Shown: piece by piece, positions 1 through 10,411 of the stretch
Position numbering within the stretch: position 1 is the first letter of the stretch
How the letters are laid out: each line of letters begins with the position of its first letter
Source of the DNA: Sphingobacteriales bacterium 50-39
Lineage (GTDB): Bacteria > Bacteroidota > Bacteroidia > Chitinophagales > Chitinophagaceae
Length of the DNA stretch: 64,000 nucleotides
Direction of reading: 5' to 3'
Assembly (NCBI GenBank): GCA_001898505.1
Contig: MKTZ01000027.1
Coordinates: 62,001-126,000, forward strand
The notes under the pieces: generated by a model
What the model saw: the letters and a program-made list of their open reading frames with translations, nothing else
The model's database searches: none
Told to the model about the DNA's origin: nothing
Translations under genes and position numbers: made by a program

Positions 1-1
1 A

Positions 2-454
2 ACAACTGCTCAAACGCATCAGGCGAACAGACTTATTTTTCTGGGACTTATTTTATTCCTGCTGGGACTGACCGTGGGATTATTTGTCCATAATATGATA
101 AACCCGCGTATGGCCCTTTCCGCACATCTTGAAGGAATAGTAAATGGGATATTTTTAATGGTGCTCGGGATAATATGGACAAGGCTGATGCTGTCCCCGG
201 CGTGGCTTCGCATCGCATTTTGGCTGACAGCCTACGGGACCTTTGCCAACCTTGTAGCAGTTGTGGTTGCCGCCATTACAGGATACGGAAAAATGATGCC
301 CATTGCAGGCGGGCAACAGGGTATTGCGTTTATTGAAGGGCTCATCTCATTTTTGCTCATATCGCTGTCTCTATGTATGCTGGCTATTTGCGTTATTGTG
401 TTGACGGGATTTTATAAATACATGAAACAACCCCGGGTGGAATCTATTAGTTGA
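2..454 (+). CDS. Hydroxylaminobenzene mutase-like four-helix membrane protein (5' end outside window)
   Basis: The reading frame is open from the first bases of the window, so the true start lies upstream; the first in-frame start inside is a GTG at 74, in the middle of the first hydrophobic helix. About 150 residues are visible with four hydrophobic segments. The stretch NPRMALSAHLEG followed by NGIFLMVLGIIW resembles the small integral membrane proteins of the hydroxylaminobenzene mutase (HabA/HabB) group, recalled from memory. Catalysis cannot be inferred from this alone. The stop codon (452-454) is one base from the stop of the convergent permease gene. It could equally be annotated as an uncharacterised membrane protein. 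Confidence 0.6.
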   Translation, partial: TTAQTHQANRLIFLGLILFLLGLTVGLFVHNMINPRMALSAHLEGIVNGIFLMVLGIIWTRLMLSPAWLRIAFWLTAYGTFANLVAVVVAAITGYGKMMPIAGGQQGIAFIEGLISFLLISLSLCMLAICVIVLTGFYKYMKQPRVESIS

Positions 455-455
455 G

Positions 456-2840
456 TCATTCCGACCGAAGGGTTTTCACAGGATTAGCGAGCGCTGCTTT
501 GAGGGCCTGGAAAGAGACCGTAAGCAGCGCAATAAGGAGCGCGCCGGCTCCCGCGGCGGCGAAGACCCACCAGTGGAGGGGAGTGCGGTAGGAATAGGAG
601 GCCAGCCAGCTATTCATTGCCCACCATGCGAGGGGGAAGGCGATGAGACAGGAGAGACCCACCAGCTGGAGGAATTCGCGGGAGAGAAGACTGGCGAGAC
701 CATGGATGGAAGCGCCCAGGACCTTGCGGATACCGAGCTCTTTTGTGCGCTGTTCGGCGGTGTAGGCGGCGAGGCCGAAGAGTCCGAGACAGGAGATGGA
801 AATAGCAAGAATTGCGAAGAGGCTGGCGAGCTGGCCGATGCGTGTCTCATCAGTGAATTGTTGGTTGTATTGATCGTCGGCGAATTTGACCTCGACGGGG
901 TAGCCGGGGTTGTCGGCCTTTATGACGGCCGTGATCTTTGCAATGGCGGTGGAGGGGGGCGTGCCGGGCTTCAGGCGCATCTCGAGGCTATGACAATAAT
1001 TGAGAAATTCAGGATTGCAGGCAATGAACATCGGTGCGGGCTTGCCATACATGTCGTTAAAAACAAAGTTATTAACGACACCGATGATGGTTAGGGGGAT
1101 ACGGTTTTGACCGTCGTTCCTGATGATGCGATTGCCGGGTTTGCCGGCCTTGCCCATAAGAGCCGCGAGGCTCTCGTTTATGATCACCGAGCTGCTGTCT
1201 ACTTTTGCGTCTGGGTGGAAGTCGTGGCCTTCCTTTATCTTCAGTCCCATCGCCGCGATATAGCTGGGTGAGACGAACTCCTGGTTGATGAACTCCTTAC
1301 TGTTGAGGTCGTCCCCCTCCCAAGTGATATGCTGATTATCCGTTCCGCTCCAGCTATTGAGGGGCGGGCTGAAGCTGAGAGCAACATGGTCCAATACGCC
1401 GGTGGCCATCAAATGGTCACGGATGGCATCATAGTGTTCGGCCATCTTTCCTTGAACGTCGAGATAGAGCAGGTCCTTCTGCTCGAATCCTAAGTCCCGG
1501 TCTTTTATATGCTGTACCTGCTGATAAATAACAATGGTGCAAATGATGAGGGTTACGGAAATAACGAATTGCGTTGTGACAAGCCCTTTGCGGATGAAGC
1601 CTGCACTGCCTCTCGCCCGGATCTTCAACCCCTTCAGCACCGTTACGGGATTAAACGAGGAGAGATAAAAGGCCGGGTAGCTGCCCGACAAAAGGCCACA
1701 GCCAATACCAATGGTCAGCAAGCCAATGAGATGGACAGGGGGCAAATGAAACGAGAGCTCCTTGTTCACAAGACCGTTGAACGCCGGCAGGGTAATATAT
1801 ACGAGCAATACAGCCAATAGGACTGAAAGGAAAGAGAGCATCAGGGATTCGGAGATGAACCTGCCGATGAGTGACTGTCTCAGGGCGCCAAGGGTCTTGC
1901 GGACACCGACCTCTCTTGCGCGCTGTCCGGCGCGTGCCGTAGCCAGATTCATGAAATTGATACACGCGATGAGCAGAATGATCGAAGCGATGAGCGAAAA
2001 GAGCTTTACAAATTTTATGGCGCCACCATCCTGCCGTCCATTGGTAAAGTTATTGTAGAGATGCCAGTCGTTCATCGGCCAGAGGAGCATATCGACCTTG
2101 GTATAGGCCATGTCCTTTGGACGGATGAGGGCGGTGAGCTTTTTTGCTATGACATCCGGGTTGGCGCCGGGCTCGAGCTCCAGGATGGCCGGCCGTCCAA
2201 AACTACCCCAGGTCTTGAGCCAATCCTGCTCGTCGGTGTAATCCTCGAACGCCACGAGCCAGTTGAATCGGAGAGACACGTTCTTCGGGAAATCAGGCAC
2301 AATACCCGTGACTTTGTAATTAATGCTGTTATTCATGACCAGGGTCTTACCCATCGGGTCGGCGTTGCCGAAGAATTTACGAGCGGTAGATTCTGTAAGA
2401 ACGATGGAGTGCTTAAGACGCAGACAGCCGACACGGCTGCCTTTCAGGAAGGAGATCTTCAGCAGGTCAACATAACTTGAGTCGGCGAAAGTACCGTCTT
2501 CATATATCACTTTATCACCGATGGTAAAGAGGCGTCGCTCCGTGTTGGTACCACGGACGGCATAACGGATGCCGGGAATGGTCTTTATCGCCTCTGGCGC
2601 CAGGGGACCGGGTACATTGTCAAAGCTCGTGATCTTGCCGTTGTAGGGCATGTTCAGGCGCGTCCAATAGATATTGCTGCGATCGACCACCGTATGGTCC
2701 CAGGTGAGCTCGTCCTCGACCCAGAGAAAGATGAGGGTGGCGCAAGCGATGCCGAGAGCCAGTCCGGCTATATTTAATAAACTATACGTGGGTTTGTTCC
2801 GCAGGCTGCGGAGTGTCGTGAGGATATAGTTCTTAAGCAT
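456..2840 (-). CDS. ABC transporter permease, MacB/FtsX type (orphan, copy 1 of 4)
   Basis: 794 residues with the duplicated layout of large Bacteroidetes permeases: an N-terminal helix (about 20-42), a MacB-type periplasmic core (50-240), an FtsX block with three helices (about 280-420) containing ARAGQRAREVGVRKTLGA, a second periplasmic core (about 440-640) and a C-terminal FtsX block (670-790) with EQRTKELGIRKVLGAS. The protein ends NPVKTLRSE, an ending shared by all four paralogues here. Such proteins couple ATP hydrolysis by a LolD/MacB-type ATPase to extrusion of lipoproteins, peptides or drugs, but no ATPase gene is adjacent. The ATG at 2840 puts the hydrophobic helix at the usual distance from the N terminus. 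The substrate is unknown. Confidence 0.9.
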   Translation of the reverse strand: MLKNYILTTLRSLRNKPTYSLLNIAGLALGIACATLIFLWVEDELTWDHTVVDRSNIYWTRLNMPYNGKITSFDNVPGPLAPEAIKTIPGIRYAVRGTNTERRLFTIGDKVIYEDGTFADSSYVDLLKISFLKGSRVGCLRLKHSIVLTESTARKFFGNADPMGKTLVMNNSINYKVTGIVPDFPKNVSLRFNWLVAFEDYTDEQDWLKTWGSFGRPAILELEPGANPDVIAKKLTALIRPKDMAYTKVDMLLWPMNDWHLYNNFTNGRQDGGAIKFVKLFSLIASIILLIACINFMNLATARAGQRAREVGVRKTLGALRQSLIGRFISESLMLSFLSVLLAVLLVYITLPAFNGLVNKELSFHLPPVHLIGLLTIGIGCGLLSGSYPAFYLSSFNPVTVLKGLKIRARGSAGFIRKGLVTTQFVISVTLIICTIVIYQQVQHIKDRDLGFEQKDLLYLDVQGKMAEHYDAIRDHLMATGVLDHVALSFSPPLNSWSGTDNQHITWEGDDLNSKEFINQEFVSPSYIAAMGLKIKEGHDFHPDAKVDSSSVIINESLAALMGKAGKPGNRIIRNDGQNRIPLTIIGVVNNFVFNDMYGKPAPMFIACNPEFLNYCHSLEMRLKPGTPPSTAIAKITAVIKADNPGYPVEVKFADDQYNQQFTDETRIGQLASLFAILAISISCLGLFGLAAYTAEQRTKELGIRKVLGASIHGLASLLSREFLQLVGLSCLIAFPLAWWAMNSWLASYSYRTPLHWWVFAAAGAGALLIALLTVSFQALKAALANPVKTLRSE

Positions 2841-3015
2841 AATTTATGAGGGGCGAAGCTTATGCCAGGATTGTAATGGGCTGTCGGTGAGGGGATTGGA
2901 TAGGGATTTGGAAGTCCGGTTGTACGATTTTGATACTACCGGTGTCCGGTTCTTTTTGTATCTTCCCCCCTTCTGTAGGGAACCGGCCAATTACCAAGAT
3001 TAACTGTGATGCCAT

Positions 3016-6000
3016 ATGTGTGCTTGTAGGAAACTAAATGCTCTGATCTTATCTCTATTCTCCGTTTTTGTTCAGCCCCTCGCTGCCAGGGAATTGCCTG
3101 TCCGAATCCTTGGAATAGAGCAAGGCCTTTCCAACAATGCCGTCATGAGCATCTGCCAGGATCACAACGGCTTTCTTTGGATCGGCACTTATGACGGACT
3201 GAACCGCTGGGATGGATATGGGTTCAAGGTATTCCATAATGTGATCGATGATTCCACCTCACTTGCCACCAATACTATTTACAGCATAGAAGAAGACGAG
3301 AGCCATTGTATCTGGGTGGGCGGGCAGAAAGGCTTAAGCATGTATAATGTGCTCACCTCGAAATTCTCCCGGGTACGTTATACTTCCTTGTCGGGCTCAT
3401 TGGAAAACATACAGGATAATATCCATATTGTGCGGGCAGCGGGTCCCGGCTGCATATTGGTGGCTACGCAGCATAATGGGCTGCTGGTGTTTAAGAACGG
3501 CACTGCCAACGGGCTGCAAATACCTTTAATTATAAATGACCGGCATTCGGGGAATTATGATGTGACGGGTCTGGCACAGGGTGCGGATCATCGCCTGTGG
3601 GTGTTTGTGCAACATGAAGGACTCTTCAATTATGACCCGGCTCAAAAAAAACTCTCACGGGTCAACAGCAGCATTCAGCAGGCGAATTGTTTAAAGATAG
3701 ACAGAAAGGGGAGGCTTTGGCTGGCCAATGATGGCGGGGTTTTTCTTTACGACCCCCCATCCAATAGTTACTCGGGTAATTTTATGCCCGTCAAAGCCAA
3801 GGTCGTGACCTTGTGTTCCGATAAACAGGGGGTTTTGTGGATAGGCTCGGATGGGGCGGGTCTTTGGTCGCTGCCGAATAACGCGACTTCCGCAAGCCCA
3901 ATGACGGGAGGCAATGGAAAACCGCTAATAAACAGCAATTCCGTATATACGATCTATGAAGACACGGAAGGCCGTAAATGGGTCGGCACCTTGAGAGGCG
4001 GCATCAATATTATCGATCCCTCACCTCCGTCCTTTGAGAAGGTAGTCTACCAACCACCCAGTGGCGGCGACCTGGTGGATAATTTTATACTTTCCTTTTG
4101 CGAGGATGCAGGCAATGTTTGGATCGGCACGGACGGAGCCGGCCTACGATATTGGGACCGGGTAAAGAACAGCTATCGAAATTTCAGGCATACTGCGTCT
4201 GATCCGCGAGGCATCAGCAGTAATTTTATCACGAGCATTATCGAGGATCATAAGGGAGAATTGTGGATGTCAACCTGGTTTGGAGGGGTCAACCGATTGA
4301 ACAAAGCAACGGGTACATTCGAAAGATACACTTGTTTTAATACCGTGACCAATGCGGAAGAAAACAATGTCTGGTTCCTTTTTGAAGACTCACAAAAAAC
4401 ACTTTGGGCCGGTGCTACCAATGAGGGTAGCTTATATTATCTGGACAAGGGATTGAACAAATTTGTACTGTTCGACAATAGCCTTACTAATCTTCAATGC
4501 ATGCTGGAAGACAGTGGAGGTGATCTTTGGGGCGGTAACTATACGACTCTCATCAAAATCGACCGAAAGCTCAAAAAGCATGTCCTTTATAATATGGGCT
4601 ACGCCGTCCGATGCATGCATGAGGACCGGGATAAGAATTTATGGATCGGCACTCAGGGCGGGGGACTTTTTCTTTTTAATAAAGGGGACGGGCATTTTAC
4701 CCAGTATACGACTAAAGACGGATTGCCAAGCAATATGCTATTGCAGATCCTGGAAGATAAAGACGGGAGTTTATGGATCAGCACCTTCAATGGATTGACA
4801 AAATTCAATCTAAAGACAAGGACTTTCCGAAACTTTACACAATCCGATGGTCTGCAAAGCAATCAGTTCAGCTTCAATGCGGCTACGGTTTTGAGCACGG
4901 GCGAGTTCCTTTTCGGCGGTATCAAGGGTTTCAATTATTTCTTCCCGGACAGTGTCCACTATAGCGAGGACGCGCCCAGGGTGTTCCTGGATGGAGTAAA
5001 AGTGAATGATAAACCAATCGGAGATGATACTTCCTATGTTTCGGGACGGGATATGGAAAAGGTGACACAAATAACGGTGCCCTACAACAAATCGATCCTT
5101 TCCATGGATTTCCTCGCGCTGACCTTTGCCGGAGCGGATAAAGTAAAATATGCTTATTATTTAGATGGGTGGGATAAGAACTGGAATTATATCAATGCCC
5201 GAACCGCGAATTATTCCAGGCTGGCAGCCGGCAGCTATGATTTTAAAGTTAAAGTCTCCGGTCCCGATGGTAAATGGGGTAAAGAGGCGCAGCTGCTGCG
5301 GATCATTATCCTACCCCCCTGGTATCAGACCTGGTGGGCGTACTGTCTTTATGCGATGGTATTTGCCGGGTCGATCTATCTATATATCGAGTATACCCGC
5401 AAGCAGGAGCGGATGAAATTCGAGATCAAGCTGGCGCATTTGGAGAGCGAAAAAGAAAAGAATCTTTCTGAACGGAAGCTGTCTTTTTTTACCAATATAT
5501 CCCATGAGTTCCGGAGCCCCCTGGCGCTTATCATAGATCCGCTGAAAAAAGCGATGACCCAAACGGGAGGCAAGCTACCGGCGGAGGACCTGGCAGTGGC
5601 TCATCGGAATGCGCGGCGCCTGCTGAGCCTTGTAGATCAGCTGCTGTTGTTCCGGAAGGCGGATAGCGGCGGGGATGTATTGAAGATTTCCACTATCGAC
5701 GTTGTTGCTTTATGCAATGAAGTATATCAGTGTTTTGCCCAGCAGGCAAGTTCCAGGGAGATCAGCTATCACTTTATCGCGCCAACGGAACCGATACAGA
5801 TACAGGGCGATTACGAGAAAATCGAGATAGCACTGTTCAACCTCCTGTCCAATGCCTTTAAGTTTACACCGCGAGGGGGACAGATCGAGTTTATTTTGAG
5901 AGAGGCGGGTGAGAAGGTCTGTATTGAAATAAAGGATACAGGAATTGGGATACAAGCAAGCGATCTGAACAAGGTATTTGACAAATTCCAGCAGGTACAT

Positions 6001-7089
6001 GCGGGCAGCAAGGGGAAGGCGGGGTTCGGGATCGGGCTTTTCCTGGTAAAGAATTTTATTGAACGTCATAAGGGGACCGTCGTCTGTAAAAGCGCACCAG
6101 GGGAGGGGGCCAGTTTTACCATTTGCCTCCTGAGGCAAATCCCCGAGCTTGGGGAAACATATATAATGGAGGGACCAGGAAGGAAGTTTGAACTTTTAGA
6201 GGAATTGATGGAGGAAGAGAACGGCGTCTTCGAGGAAGCCCCCGGCATCCCCAGTGACGGCAAAACTGCTGAAGAAGTGGTGACGGATAAGAAATCCATT
6301 TTGTTGATCGACGATAATGCGGAGATCCTGCAGTATCTGCAACGACTTTTTTCTTCCAAATACCTGCTTTATACTGCGTCTAATGGGATAGATGGGTTTG
6401 GGCTGGCAGAGGAACATATACCCGATCTTATTATCAGTGATATTAATATGACAGGGATGGATGGCATCGAACTATGTACCAAGATCAAGCAGTCTGGGTC
6501 TCTGGGGCATATACCGGTGATCCTGCTGACTGCTGCCACTACATCTGAAACCAAGCTAAAGGGGATAGAAGGCGGGGCCGACGATTATTTTACGAAGCCT
6601 TTCGACAGTGAACATTTATCGGCGAGAGTGGAAGCGTTGCTTAAGAACAGAAATACCCTGCAGCGCTATTTCCTGGACAGCATTACGCTAAAGGAAAGCA
6701 CGGTGAAGGTGCCAAAGGAATACCAGGACTTCCTTAGGAAATGCATAGCAATAATTGAGGAGAATATTGATAATGAGGAATTTACCATGAAAAAGTTCTC
6801 CAAGGCGATGGGCATGAGCCATTCCAGGCTCAATCAGAAGGTCAAGGCCATCTCCGGGCAAAGGCTGAACGCGTTTATCCGAAGCATCCGGCTTAGGAGA
6901 GCTGCCGTGCTCATGCTGACCGAAAATGTGAACGTCAGCCAGGCTGCTTTCCAGGTGGGCATCAACGATGCGCGGTATTTTCGGGAGCAGTTTGTAGGGA
7001 TCTTCGGCATTACCCCCTCCGAATATATCAAAAAATACAGACAATCCTTTAACCAGCAATTAAATACCATTCGGGAGACGGGGGAGTGA
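3016..7089 (+). CDS. Hybrid two-component sensor kinase/AraC-type regulator (HTCS) of the polysaccharide utilization locus
   Basis: 1357 residues. A signal peptide (1-24) is followed by a periplasmic two-bladed-propeller sensor built of Reg_prop repeats (about 28-690; the opening motif GLSNNAVMSI and many W-I-G-T repeats), a Y_Y_Y domain (about 700-765), one transmembrane helix (about 773-793), a HisKA dimerisation domain with the phosphoacceptor His830 in NISHEFRSPLA, a HATPase domain (N box NLLSNAFKFTP near 941, then DTGIGI and GFGIGL), a receiver domain from about 1092 with Asp1142, and a C-terminal AraC helix-turn-helix (about 1285-1348). This family binds an oligosaccharide in the periplasm and switches on the neighbouring sus-like genes. 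It lies directly upstream of susC in the same direction, so it most likely controls 7221-18894. Confidence 0.95.
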   Translation: MCACRKLNALILSLFSVFVQPLAARELPVRILGIEQGLSNNAVMSICQDHNGFLWIGTYDGLNRWDGYGFKVFHNVIDDSTSLATNTIYSIEEDESHCIWVGGQKGLSMYNVLTSKFSRVRYTSLSGSLENIQDNIHIVRAAGPGCILVATQHNGLLVFKNGTANGLQIPLIINDRHSGNYDVTGLAQGADHRLWVFVQHEGLFNYDPAQKKLSRVNSSIQQANCLKIDRKGRLWLANDGGVFLYDPPSNSYSGNFMPVKAKVVTLCSDKQGVLWIGSDGAGLWSLPNNATSASPMTGGNGKPLINSNSVYTIYEDTEGRKWVGTLRGGINIIDPSPPSFEKVVYQPPSGGDLVDNFILSFCEDAGNVWIGTDGAGLRYWDRVKNSYRNFRHTASDPRGISSNFITSIIEDHKGELWMSTWFGGVNRLNKATGTFERYTCFNTVTNAEENNVWFLFEDSQKTLWAGATNEGSLYYLDKGLNKFVLFDNSLTNLQCMLEDSGGDLWGGNYTTLIKIDRKLKKHVLYNMGYAVRCMHEDRDKNLWIGTQGGGLFLFNKGDGHFTQYTTKDGLPSNMLLQILEDKDGSLWISTFNGLTKFNLKTRTFRNFTQSDGLQSNQFSFNAATVLSTGEFLFGGIKGFNYFFPDSVHYSEDAPRVFLDGVKVNDKPIGDDTSYVSGRDMEKVTQITVPYNKSILSMDFLALTFAGADKVKYAYYLDGWDKNWNYINARTANYSRLAAGSYDFKVKVSGPDGKWGKEAQLLRIIILPPWYQTWWAYCLYAMVFAGSIYLYIEYTRKQERMKFEIKLAHLESEKEKNLSERKLSFFTNISHEFRSPLALIIDPLKKAMTQTGGKLPAEDLAVAHRNARRLLSLVDQLLLFRKADSGGDVLKISTIDVVALCNEVYQCFAQQASSREISYHFIAPTEPIQIQGDYEKIEIALFNLLSNAFKFTPRGGQIEFILREAGEKVCIEIKDTGIGIQASDLNKVFDKFQQVHAGSKGKAGFGIGLFLVKNFIERHKGTVVCKSAPGEGASFTICLLRQIPELGETYIMEGPGRKFELLEELMEEENGVFEEAPGIPSDGKTAEEVVTDKKSILLIDDNAEILQYLQRLFSSKYLLYTASNGIDGFGLAEEHIPDLIISDINMTGMDGIELCTKIKQSGSLGHIPVILLTAATTSETKLKGIEGGADDYFTKPFDSEHLSARVEALLKNRNTLQRYFLDSITLKESTVKVPKEYQDFLRKCIAIIEENIDNEEFTMKKFSKAMGMSHSRLNQKVKAISGQRLNAFIRSIRLRRAAVLMLTENVNVSQAAFQVGINDARYFREQFVGIFGITPSEYIKKYRQSFNQQLNTIRETGE

Positions 7090-7220
7090 AAATCGACTGC
7101 TTTTGCTCGTTTTACCCCCCATTCCTGTGTGTTTTATCCCCCATTATCCCCTGTTTAGCTACCTATTTTGCACTTGTTAAGCTGACAATTATTACTAAAA
7201 CTAAACGACTACTTGTCATT

Positions 7221-10200
7221 ATGAGAAGTTCATTGCTTTCGGCTGTAAAAACGGCCAGAATTGTATCGATGTGCGCCCTGCTATTTTGTGCCTCGGCCAC
7301 GCTCTGGGCCCAGCAGGTGATCACAGGAAAAGTAAGCGCGGGCGGCGCCCCTCTCCCGGATGTCACCGTTGCGGTGGTCGGCAGCAAAGTTTCAACCAAG
7401 ACAAACGGTGCGGGAGCTTTTTCCATCAATGCGCCTGCGGGGGCGATCCTCCAATTTACTCATATCGGGTATGCGCCTAAAAGAATCGCCGCCTCACAGG
7501 TTGCGGAAATGGTGGTGCTGGAAACTACCAGCGAGGGTCTGGGCGATGTGGTGGTCGTGGGATATGGTACGACCAGGAAGTCTGACCTGATCAGCTCGGT
7601 AGGGTCCATATCCGGGAAGGAACTGACAACCTTTAAAGATCCCAATGCCGCAAACTCCCTTCAGGGCGAGGTACCGGGTGTCCGTGTGCTGGCCGGTTCA
7701 AATGGCCCGGGTGCACAGCCAAATATCTATATCAGGGGTGTATATACCATCCAGGGAAGCAGCCAGCCGCTTTTGATCGTTGACGGCGTTCCCATCCAGA
7801 GCGGATATTTCAATTCCATCAACCCGGCCGACATTGAAAGAATGGACGTGCTGAAAGATGCCTCGGCTGCGGCTATCTATGGCGCCCAGGCTGCCAGCGG
7901 GGTCATTGTGATAACAACGAAGAAGGGCAAGGCCGGTCAAAGCAATCTGAATGTGACGGTAAATTACCAGTCCCAGACGCTGAAAAAGCCTTTTACGATG
8001 GCCAGCTCCACGGAATGGCTGAAGATCCAGCGGCTGTCCAATCCCAGCTTTAGCATTGCTGAAACGCCCGTCAACCAATACGATACTACCAAGTCGACGG
8101 ATTGGTGGAATGCCGTGATCAATTCCCATAGCCCCACTACGAATGTAGGGATCAGCTATACGGGCGGGTCTGAAAAATCGCAATATGCTTTGAGCCTGTC
8201 CTATACGGATGCTCATGCCAACACCAAGGTTGGTGACTGGAAAAGAGTTACTGCCAGGTTCACCGGGGACTTTAAGGTAAACGAATGGCTCAAGTTCGGC
8301 GGCTCTCTTGCACCACGGTATGAGACCTGGATAAATACGCCTGTGGATTTTTTGGGATTGCTGGGTACAGATCCTATCACAAGCCCGTTCATCAATCCGA
8401 ACCTGCAGCATATCCCTGCTTCCGCCAATCCTTCGCTGTATGATGCTACCTGGAGCGCTTATGGAACACCTTATGGTGGTCCTGGTAACGGAACGCCTCC
8501 TCCCAACTATGTATTTGGTATGAACCTGGCCACATTAAGTCCCAATCAGCTGTATGGGATCCAGTCCAGCGCATTTATGGAAGTTCAGCCTATTAAGAAT
8601 CTGACCTTCCGCACCACCGTTGGAGCCAATGTGGATAATACCACGAATAATTTCTTTACACCCAGATATTATCTGAACTCCAATAACTATAGCGCGCTGA
8701 CCCAGGCTGGTTCAGGGTTCGACACCAAGTACAATTGGGTGCTGAGCAATGTGCTGACGTATAAGCTTTCCGTTGCGGAAAAGCATCATATTACGGCGTT
8801 GGTTGGTCAGGAAGCTGCGGAACAAAAGGAATACTATGGCAGCGGTCAGCGATTTTCCGCGGATAGCGCCAATGGCAACAATCCCCTGTTCGCCTATGCC
8901 GACTACCTGAATATGGACCTGACAAACCCTGCTGTCCTGGCTGCTTTCGGGACCGGACCTACGGGAGGTATCAATAATGCGTATTGGGTGAAGAGATCGG
9001 CTTATTTCGGTCGCGTTGAATATAACTACGACGGCAAATATTATTTAACAGCCAATGCACGCAGAGATGGTAACTCAAAGTTCCCCATCAGCAACCAATA
9101 TGCATTTTTCCCGTCTGTGTCAGTGGGCTGGCGTCTGTCTGCCGAAGATTTCATGAAAAGCTATAGCTGGATGAACAACCTGATGCTGAAGGCAAGATGG
9201 GGTAAGAGAGGTAATGCCGATGCCATCACGCGCAGCACCTGGTATAGCCTGGTATCTACCGGCGCTACCTATCCGTTTGCGGGTCAGATATCGTATGGCA
9301 CCATACCCACGCAGATCGGCAACCCCAATCTGAAATGGGAAACCGACCTGGATCGCGGAGCCGGATTGGAAGGCACTCTTTTTAACAACAAGTTCAATTT
9401 CGAATTCGAGTACTTCGATAACAAGTCCAGCGGCGCTATCCTGACGTTGCCATCTATTCCTTTAAGTGCGGGACAGCCCAATCTGCCGACAGCGAATGTG
9501 GCCAGCATCGGGAACAAAGGCTGGGAATTTTCGGCCAGCTATATCATTACGCCGACCACTGAGCTGAGGATCATCCCCAGGATATCTTTGAGCCATGTAA
9601 AATCCACCTACCTCAGCCTGGGTGGTGTCGAGGGATTGGATGTGGGCGCACAGGATAATTATCGGGAAGAGGAGCGGTTTGGCATGTCCTTTACAAGAAT
9701 GTATACCAAGGGTGTAGTCGGAGCTTTCTATGGTTATAAAGTGGCTGGTATATTCAAGTCACAGTCGGAAATAAATTCCTATGTCGACAAGAACGGCAAT
9801 ATGATACAGCCGCTGGCCAAACCGGGAGATTTCAAATATGTCGATGTAAATGGGGATGGCACCATCAATACAGCCGGTGACCGTACCTATCTGGGCAGCC
9901 CCTATCCGAATCTGAATATGGATTTTTCCCTTAAGGCAGATTACAAAGGGTTCGATCTTTTGGTAGAATTGTATGGTTCATATGGGCAAAAAGTGGCCAA
10001 TACCACCAAGCGCTATCTGATCACCGGCGACCGTGCGTCCAATGTTATCGCCGGGAGCTATGACAAGGTCTGGAGGGCGGACAATCCCAATGCCGTCAAT
10101 CCCAATCCTGCCACCGGGAACAATTATAATTTCTCCAGCTGGTATGTGGAAGATGGAAGCTTTACCAGGCTCCGGAATATCCAGTTGGGATACAACCTTC

Positions 10201-10388
10201 CTTTCCTGAAAGTGAATGGCATCAAGAGCATTCGCGTCTATGTGGGAGCGCAGAACCTGGCTACCTTCACAAAATACAAAGGCTTTAATCCTGAAGTGCA
10301 ATCCGACAGTCAGCAGTATCAAGGTGTTGACAGAGGACAATACCCCGTGCCCAAATCATTTAATGCCGGGATAAGCTTAGTGTTATAA
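7221..10388 (+). CDS. SusC/RagA-family TonB-dependent outer-membrane transporter
   Basis: The frame is open from a GTG at 7086 that overlaps the upstream gene, but the ATG at 7221 begins a proper signal peptide ending at LWAQQ, so I use it (1055 residues). After the signal peptide come a CarboxypepD_reg-like domain (VITGKVSAGGAPLPDVTV, about 33-105), a plug domain (about 125-235, with VDGVPI and the SusC-type DVLKDASAAAIYGAQAASG) and a beta-barrel ending in FNAGISLVL. Such proteins import oligosaccharides across the outer membrane with energy from TonB and with the SusD partner as lid. A near match to the Bacteroidetes -7 element (TATTTTG, 7164-7170) lies 50 bases before the start. The gene is followed by susD after 23 bases. 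Confidence 0.96.
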   Translation: MRSSLLSAVKTARIVSMCALLFCASATLWAQQVITGKVSAGGAPLPDVTVAVVGSKVSTKTNGAGAFSINAPAGAILQFTHIGYAPKRIAASQVAEMVVLETTSEGLGDVVVVGYGTTRKSDLISSVGSISGKELTTFKDPNAANSLQGEVPGVRVLAGSNGPGAQPNIYIRGVYTIQGSSQPLLIVDGVPIQSGYFNSINPADIERMDVLKDASAAAIYGAQAASGVIVITTKKGKAGQSNLNVTVNYQSQTLKKPFTMASSTEWLKIQRLSNPSFSIAETPVNQYDTTKSTDWWNAVINSHSPTTNVGISYTGGSEKSQYALSLSYTDAHANTKVGDWKRVTARFTGDFKVNEWLKFGGSLAPRYETWINTPVDFLGLLGTDPITSPFINPNLQHIPASANPSLYDATWSAYGTPYGGPGNGTPPPNYVFGMNLATLSPNQLYGIQSSAFMEVQPIKNLTFRTTVGANVDNTTNNFFTPRYYLNSNNYSALTQAGSGFDTKYNWVLSNVLTYKLSVAEKHHITALVGQEAAEQKEYYGSGQRFSADSANGNNPLFAYADYLNMDLTNPAVLAAFGTGPTGGINNAYWVKRSAYFGRVEYNYDGKYYLTANARRDGNSKFPISNQYAFFPSVSVGWRLSAEDFMKSYSWMNNLMLKARWGKRGNADAITRSTWYSLVSTGATYPFAGQISYGTIPTQIGNPNLKWETDLDRGAGLEGTLFNNKFNFEFEYFDNKSSGAILTLPSIPLSAGQPNLPTANVASIGNKGWEFSASYIITPTTELRIIPRISLSHVKSTYLSLGGVEGLDVGAQDNYREEERFGMSFTRMYTKGVVGAFYGYKVAGIFKSQSEINSYVDKNGNMIQPLAKPGDFKYVDVNGDGTINTAGDRTYLGSPYPNLNMDFSLKADYKGFDLLVELYGSYGQKVANTTKRYLITGDRASNVIAGSYDKVWRADNPNAVNPNPATGNNYNFSSWYVEDGSFTRLRNIQLGYNLPFLKVNGIKSIRVYVGAQNLATFTKYKGFNPEVQSDSQQYQGVDRGQYPVPKSFNAGISLVL

Positions 10389-10411
10389 TTCTCACCAATA
10401 ACATTGTAAAT

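Noticed and set aside
573-1094. 173-codon open frame on the plus strand inside the first permease
   Set aside because: Antisense to a clear FtsX-type gene; composition typical of a shadow frame with no domain.
7086-7220. GTG start that would extend SusC by 45 residues and overlap the regulator gene
   Set aside because: The extension puts non-signal sequence before a clean signal peptide beginning at the ATG at 7221.
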